Positions 61,758 to 64,000 of a DNA stretch of 64,000 bases are shown in pieces. Source of the stretch: Glaciecola sp965660625 (GTDB taxonomy: Bacteria; Pseudomonadota; Gammaproteobacteria; Enterobacterales; Alteromonadaceae); contig CBFIAR010000001.1 in assembly GCA_965660625.1 (NCBI GenBank), positions 248,001 to 312,000 on the forward strand, in the 5' to 3' direction. Every line of letters starts with the position of its first letter. The first letter of the stretch is position 1. Both the position numbers and the translations under genes were made by a program. The notes under the pieces are model-generated. The model was given only the letters and a program-made list of their open reading frames with translations. It had not been told where the DNA came from and did not search any database.

Positions 61758-62449
61758 AATTTGGTATTACTCAACAATTTGATTGTAACTATTTACCAGA
61801 AAGACAAGAGCAACTGTTGGTTTGCGTGGAGCCTCCCATGGTCCTGCGTAGCATTTTTTCAGACCTAACCGAATCAGGTTTTAGACGCAGTGGAGAACAA
61901 ATATACCGACCACAATGCGCAAATTGTAATGAATGTCAGTCGATCAGGGTGCTAGCAAGGGCTTTTACTATTAGCAAAAGCCAAAAACGCGTGCTATCAA
62001 AGAATGACGACCTGCAGATAAAAATTAGTGATATAAACAAACCTGAATATTATTTGCTGTATGAAAAATACGTTAACCAAGTACATTCTGATGGTACTAT
62101 GTACCCGGCGTCAATACAGCAATACGATGGTTTCGTCAATTGCGAATGGCAAAGCCCTATGTTTCTCGAAGCGCATTTAAACGGTGAACTCATCGGGGTA
62201 GCGGTAACCGATAAACTTAAACAAGGCTACTCTGCACTATATACTTTTTTTGAGCCGAGTATGAGTAAACGCTCGCTTGGTATCTTCTTCATATTAAAAC
62301 AAATTCAATTAACTGCAGACGAGAACTTACCTTATGTCTATTTGGGCTATCAAGTCGATGCGTGTAAAAAAATGAATTACAAACGAAACTTCTATCCACA
62401 TGAGCGTTTCTACGACAATAAGTGGCATTTATCCGTAAAAAACACATGA
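61754..62449 (+). CDS. bpt: Aspartate/glutamate leucyltransferase (Bpt)
   Basis: Bpt transfers leucine to N-terminal Asp or Glu and is structurally a relative of eukaryotic ATE1. The 231-residue product has RSIFSDLTESGFRRSGEQIYRPQCANCNECQSIRV-type N-terminus (described by its key FRRSG and CANCNEC motifs), YEKYVNQVHSDGTM and YLGYQVDACKKMNYK. TTG at 61754 has AAGGA seven bases upstream and overlaps the aat stop; the open frame extends ten codons back inside aat. E. coli lacks this gene; Vibrio and other marine gammaproteobacteria have it. Confidence 0.95.
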   Translation: MKFGITQQFDCNYLPERQEQLLVCVEPPMVLRSIFSDLTESGFRRSGEQIYRPQCANCNECQSIRVLARAFTISKSQKRVLSKNDDLQIKISDINKPEYYLLYEKYVNQVHSDGTMYPASIQQYDGFVNCEWQSPMFLEAHLNGELIGVAVTDKLKQGYSALYTFFEPSMSKRSLGIFFILKQIQLTADENLPYVYLGYQVDACKKMNYKRNFYPHERFYDNKWHLSVKNT

Positions 62450-62529
62450 ATACCTTTACACAGCGAAGCTTTTGAGTTATTTTCTGCGCGGCAAAATTAT
62501 TGACTAACAAATTGAGGTTATTGCTTTAG

Positions 62530-62748
62530 ATGGCAAAAGAAGACTGTATTGAAATGGAAGGGACTGTACAAGATACACTTCCAAACACCATGTTCCGAGT
62601 TGAATTGGAAAATGGTCACGTAGTCACTGCGCATATTTCTGGAAAAATGCGTAAGAACTACATTCGTATATTAACAGGTGACAAAGTCACCGTTGAGATG
62701 ACTCCTTACGACCTGAGTAAAGGCCGTATCATCTATAGAGCGCGTTAA
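62530..62748 (+). CDS. infA: Translation initiation factor IF-1
   Basis: IF-1 is the 72-residue OB-fold protein that occupies the ribosomal A site at initiation. The sequence (MAKEDCIEMEGTVQDTLPN, later HVVTAHISGKMRKNYIRIL and SKGRIIYRAR) is near the consensus for the family. GAGG lies about 12-15 bases before the ATG. It is convergent with clpA and ends at a shared terminator. Confidence 0.98.
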   Translation: MAKEDCIEMEGTVQDTLPNTMFRVELENGHVVTAHISGKMRKNYIRILTGDKVTVEMTPYDLSKGRIIYRAR

Positions 62749-62853
62749 TAATTCCAACGAGACCTGCGCAATAATCAGTTTCACTGTGTTAGGACTCAAA
62801 CAACGCTAGCCTGTGGTGACAATAGTCAGCCAGCAAACAAGCAAAAAGTTTCA

Positions 62854-62879
62854 AAAAAACCGCCTAAAGGCGGTTTTTT
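62854..62879. terminator. Bidirectional terminator between infA and clpA
   Basis: CCGCC and GGCGG flanked by six A/T pairs form an 11-pair stem with a TAAA loop. Both ends give a T-run, so it serves the convergent infA and clpA genes. Confidence 0.93.
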
Positions 62880-62903
62880 AATATCTTACATGTACTGGGC
62901 TTT

Positions 62904-64000
62904 TTAAGCTTCAGTCTTAGCTTTAGTGACAGGTACATATGCGAAGGTTAACTTGTCATCTTTCAGGTCAACTTTTACTTCACCACCGTTGCTCAGTTTG
63001 CCAAACAGCAGTTCAGCCGCAAGATCCTTTTTAAGTTTCTCTTGAATGATACGAGCCATTGGTCTTGCACCCATCGACTTATCATAGCCTTTCTTAGCCA
63101 GCCAATCGCGCGCTCTATCCGACACTTCTAGTGATACACCTTTCTGATCAAGCTGAGCTTGTAATTCAATAATGAACTTATCAACTACTTGTAATATAAC
63201 TTGCTCATCCAAATGATTAAACCACACTATTCCATCGAGTCGGTTTCTAAATTCGGGAGAAAATGTCTTGTTAATTTCAGACATCGCATCATGACTATGG
63301 TCTTGTTCTTTAAAGCCAATCGATTGCCGCACCGTTTGCTGCACACCGGCATTGGTTGTCATCACCAGAACAACATTTCTAAAATCAACTTTACGACCAT
63401 TATTGTCAGTCAACGTACCGTGATCCATGACTTGCAACAGTATATTGTAGATATCTGAATGTGCTTTTTCCATCTCATCAAGCAATACAACACAGTATGG
63501 ATTTTTAATCACCGCGTCAGTTAACAAACCACCCTGATCATAACCGACGTAACCAGGAGGAGCACCAATGAGCCGCGAAACTGCATGACGTTCCATATAC
63601 TCTGACATGTCGAAGCGCGCTAATTCAACGCCCATGATCTTAGCGAGCTGCTGAGTAACTTCAGTTTTACCAACACCTGTTGGCCCAGCAAACAAGAAGC
63701 TACCAATTGGCTTGGACTCGTTACCTAAACCAGAGCGTGATAGCTGGATCGCATCAGACAGCGTGTCAATCGCTTGATCCTGACCAAAAACCACCATTTT
63801 AAGATTGCGACTGAGGTTCTTTAACACATGCTTATCAGAGGTCGATACAGACTTCTCAGGGATACGTGCTATTTTCGCAATGATCTGTTCAATGTCAGAA
63901 ACATTAATTGTTTTTTTACGTTTAGACGCTGGCAATAAGCGTTGGCTTGCACCTGCTTCATCCATCACGTCAATTGCTTTGTCTGGCAAAAAGCGTTCGT
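62904..64000 (-). CDS. clpA: ATP-dependent Clp protease ATP-binding subunit ClpA (3' part)
   Basis: This is the C-terminal 365 residues of ClpA, the AAA+ unfoldase that feeds ClpP. The frame stays open to the right edge of the window, so the gene is cut by the window and not truncated. Visible are FLPDKAIDVMDEAG at the end of the first AAA module, the second Walker A GPTGVGKT, Walker B VVLLDEME, and the IGF-type ClpP loop SIGFKEQD. The upstream clpS is expected beyond the edge. Convergent with infA. Confidence 0.96.
   Translation of the reverse strand, partial: ERFLPDKAIDVMDEAGASQRLLPASKRKKTINVSDIEQIIAKIARIPEKSVSTSDKHVLKNLSRNLKMVVFGQDQAIDTLSDAIQLSRSGLGNESKPIGSFLFAGPTGVGKTEVTQQLAKIMGVELARFDMSEYMERHAVSRLIGAPPGYVGYDQGGLLTDAVIKNPYCVVLLDEMEKAHSDIYNILLQVMDHGTLTDNNGRKVDFRNVVLVMTTNAGVQQTVRQSIGFKEQDHSHDAMSEINKTFSPEFRNRLDGIVWFNHLDEQVILQVVDKFIIELQAQLDQKGVSLEVSDRARDWLAKKGYDKSMGARPMARIIQEKLKKDLAAELLFGKLSNGGEVKVDLKDDKLTFAYVPVTKAKTEA

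Noticed and set aside
62749..62903. Possible serine tRNA gene, as found between clpA and infA in E. coli
   Set aside because: No cloverleaf, TTCRA arm or CCA-proximal stem could be drawn; only a terminator is present.
1..64000. Defence system, CRISPR array, prophage or insertion sequence
   Set aside because: No integrase, transposase, restriction, toxin-antitoxin, cas gene or spaced repeat array was seen; all long frames are assigned to conserved chromosomal families.

Overview
The window is a chromosomal segment of a gammaproteobacterium, about 40-45% GC by eye. It is most likely a marine member of the Alteromonadales: the gene orders secG-tpiA-glmM-folP-ftsH, lptE-holA-nadD-rsfS-rlmH-mrdA-rodA-rlpA-dacA-ybeD-lipB-lipA and zwf-pgl-edd-(glk)-eda / hexR-pykA fit that group, but no rRNA gene is present to confirm it. 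I see no mobile element, prophage, CRISPR array, tRNA or defence island. Almost every gene belongs to a recognisable family. I did not find a clearly new multi-gene system; the most rewarding parts are the carbon-metabolism block with its HexR-type operators and a few family-level oddities.

Layout. 1-5.2 kb (minus strand): start of secG, tpiA, glmM, folP, ftsH. 5.6-6.8 kb (plus): yhbY and a type-10 HSD-like dehydrogenase; rlmE, usually beside ftsH, is missing. 6.8-9.2 kb (minus): a Lon-like AAA+ protease. 9.7-24.4 kb (plus): leuS, LPS transport (lptE), the clamp-loader delta subunit (holA), NAD synthesis (nadD), ribosome silencing and modification (rsfS, rlmH), the elongasome (mrdA, rodA, rlpA, dacA), lipoate synthesis (ybeD, lipB, lipA), an orphan ORF and a Cys/Met-metabolism PLP enzyme. 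24.4-34.2 kb (minus): ansA, a large DUF349 protein, a YeaC-type DUF1315 protein, a zinc-ribbon membrane protein, an AGCS-type symporter with a large inserted domain, an M14 carboxypeptidase, a thioredoxin-like protein and a long-form GAPDH.

32.7-54.3 kb is a nearly continuous central-carbon block: long GAPDH, msrB, gnd, the malQ-glgB-glgX operon, gap with a YeaD-type mutarotase, the Entner-Doudoroff operon zwf-pgl-edd-glk-eda, and divergent hexR-pykA. Maltodextrin and glycogen cleavage plus glucokinase feed glucose 6-phosphate to zwf-pgl and then to gnd or edd-eda. The triose phosphate passes through GAPDH towards pyruvate kinase. Four 15-bp palindromes close to TGTARTNNNAYTACA lie upstream of the long GAPDH gene, gap/malQ, zwf and hexR, and probably bind HexR.

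54.4-64 kb: a saccharopine-dehydrogenase-like oxidoreductase, a YdjA-type nitroreductase, a small basic orphan, sppA, sprT, a YfbV-type protein, trxB, then aat-bpt, infA and the 3' part of clpA. The last group joins both bacterial N-degron transferases to the ClpA unfoldase.
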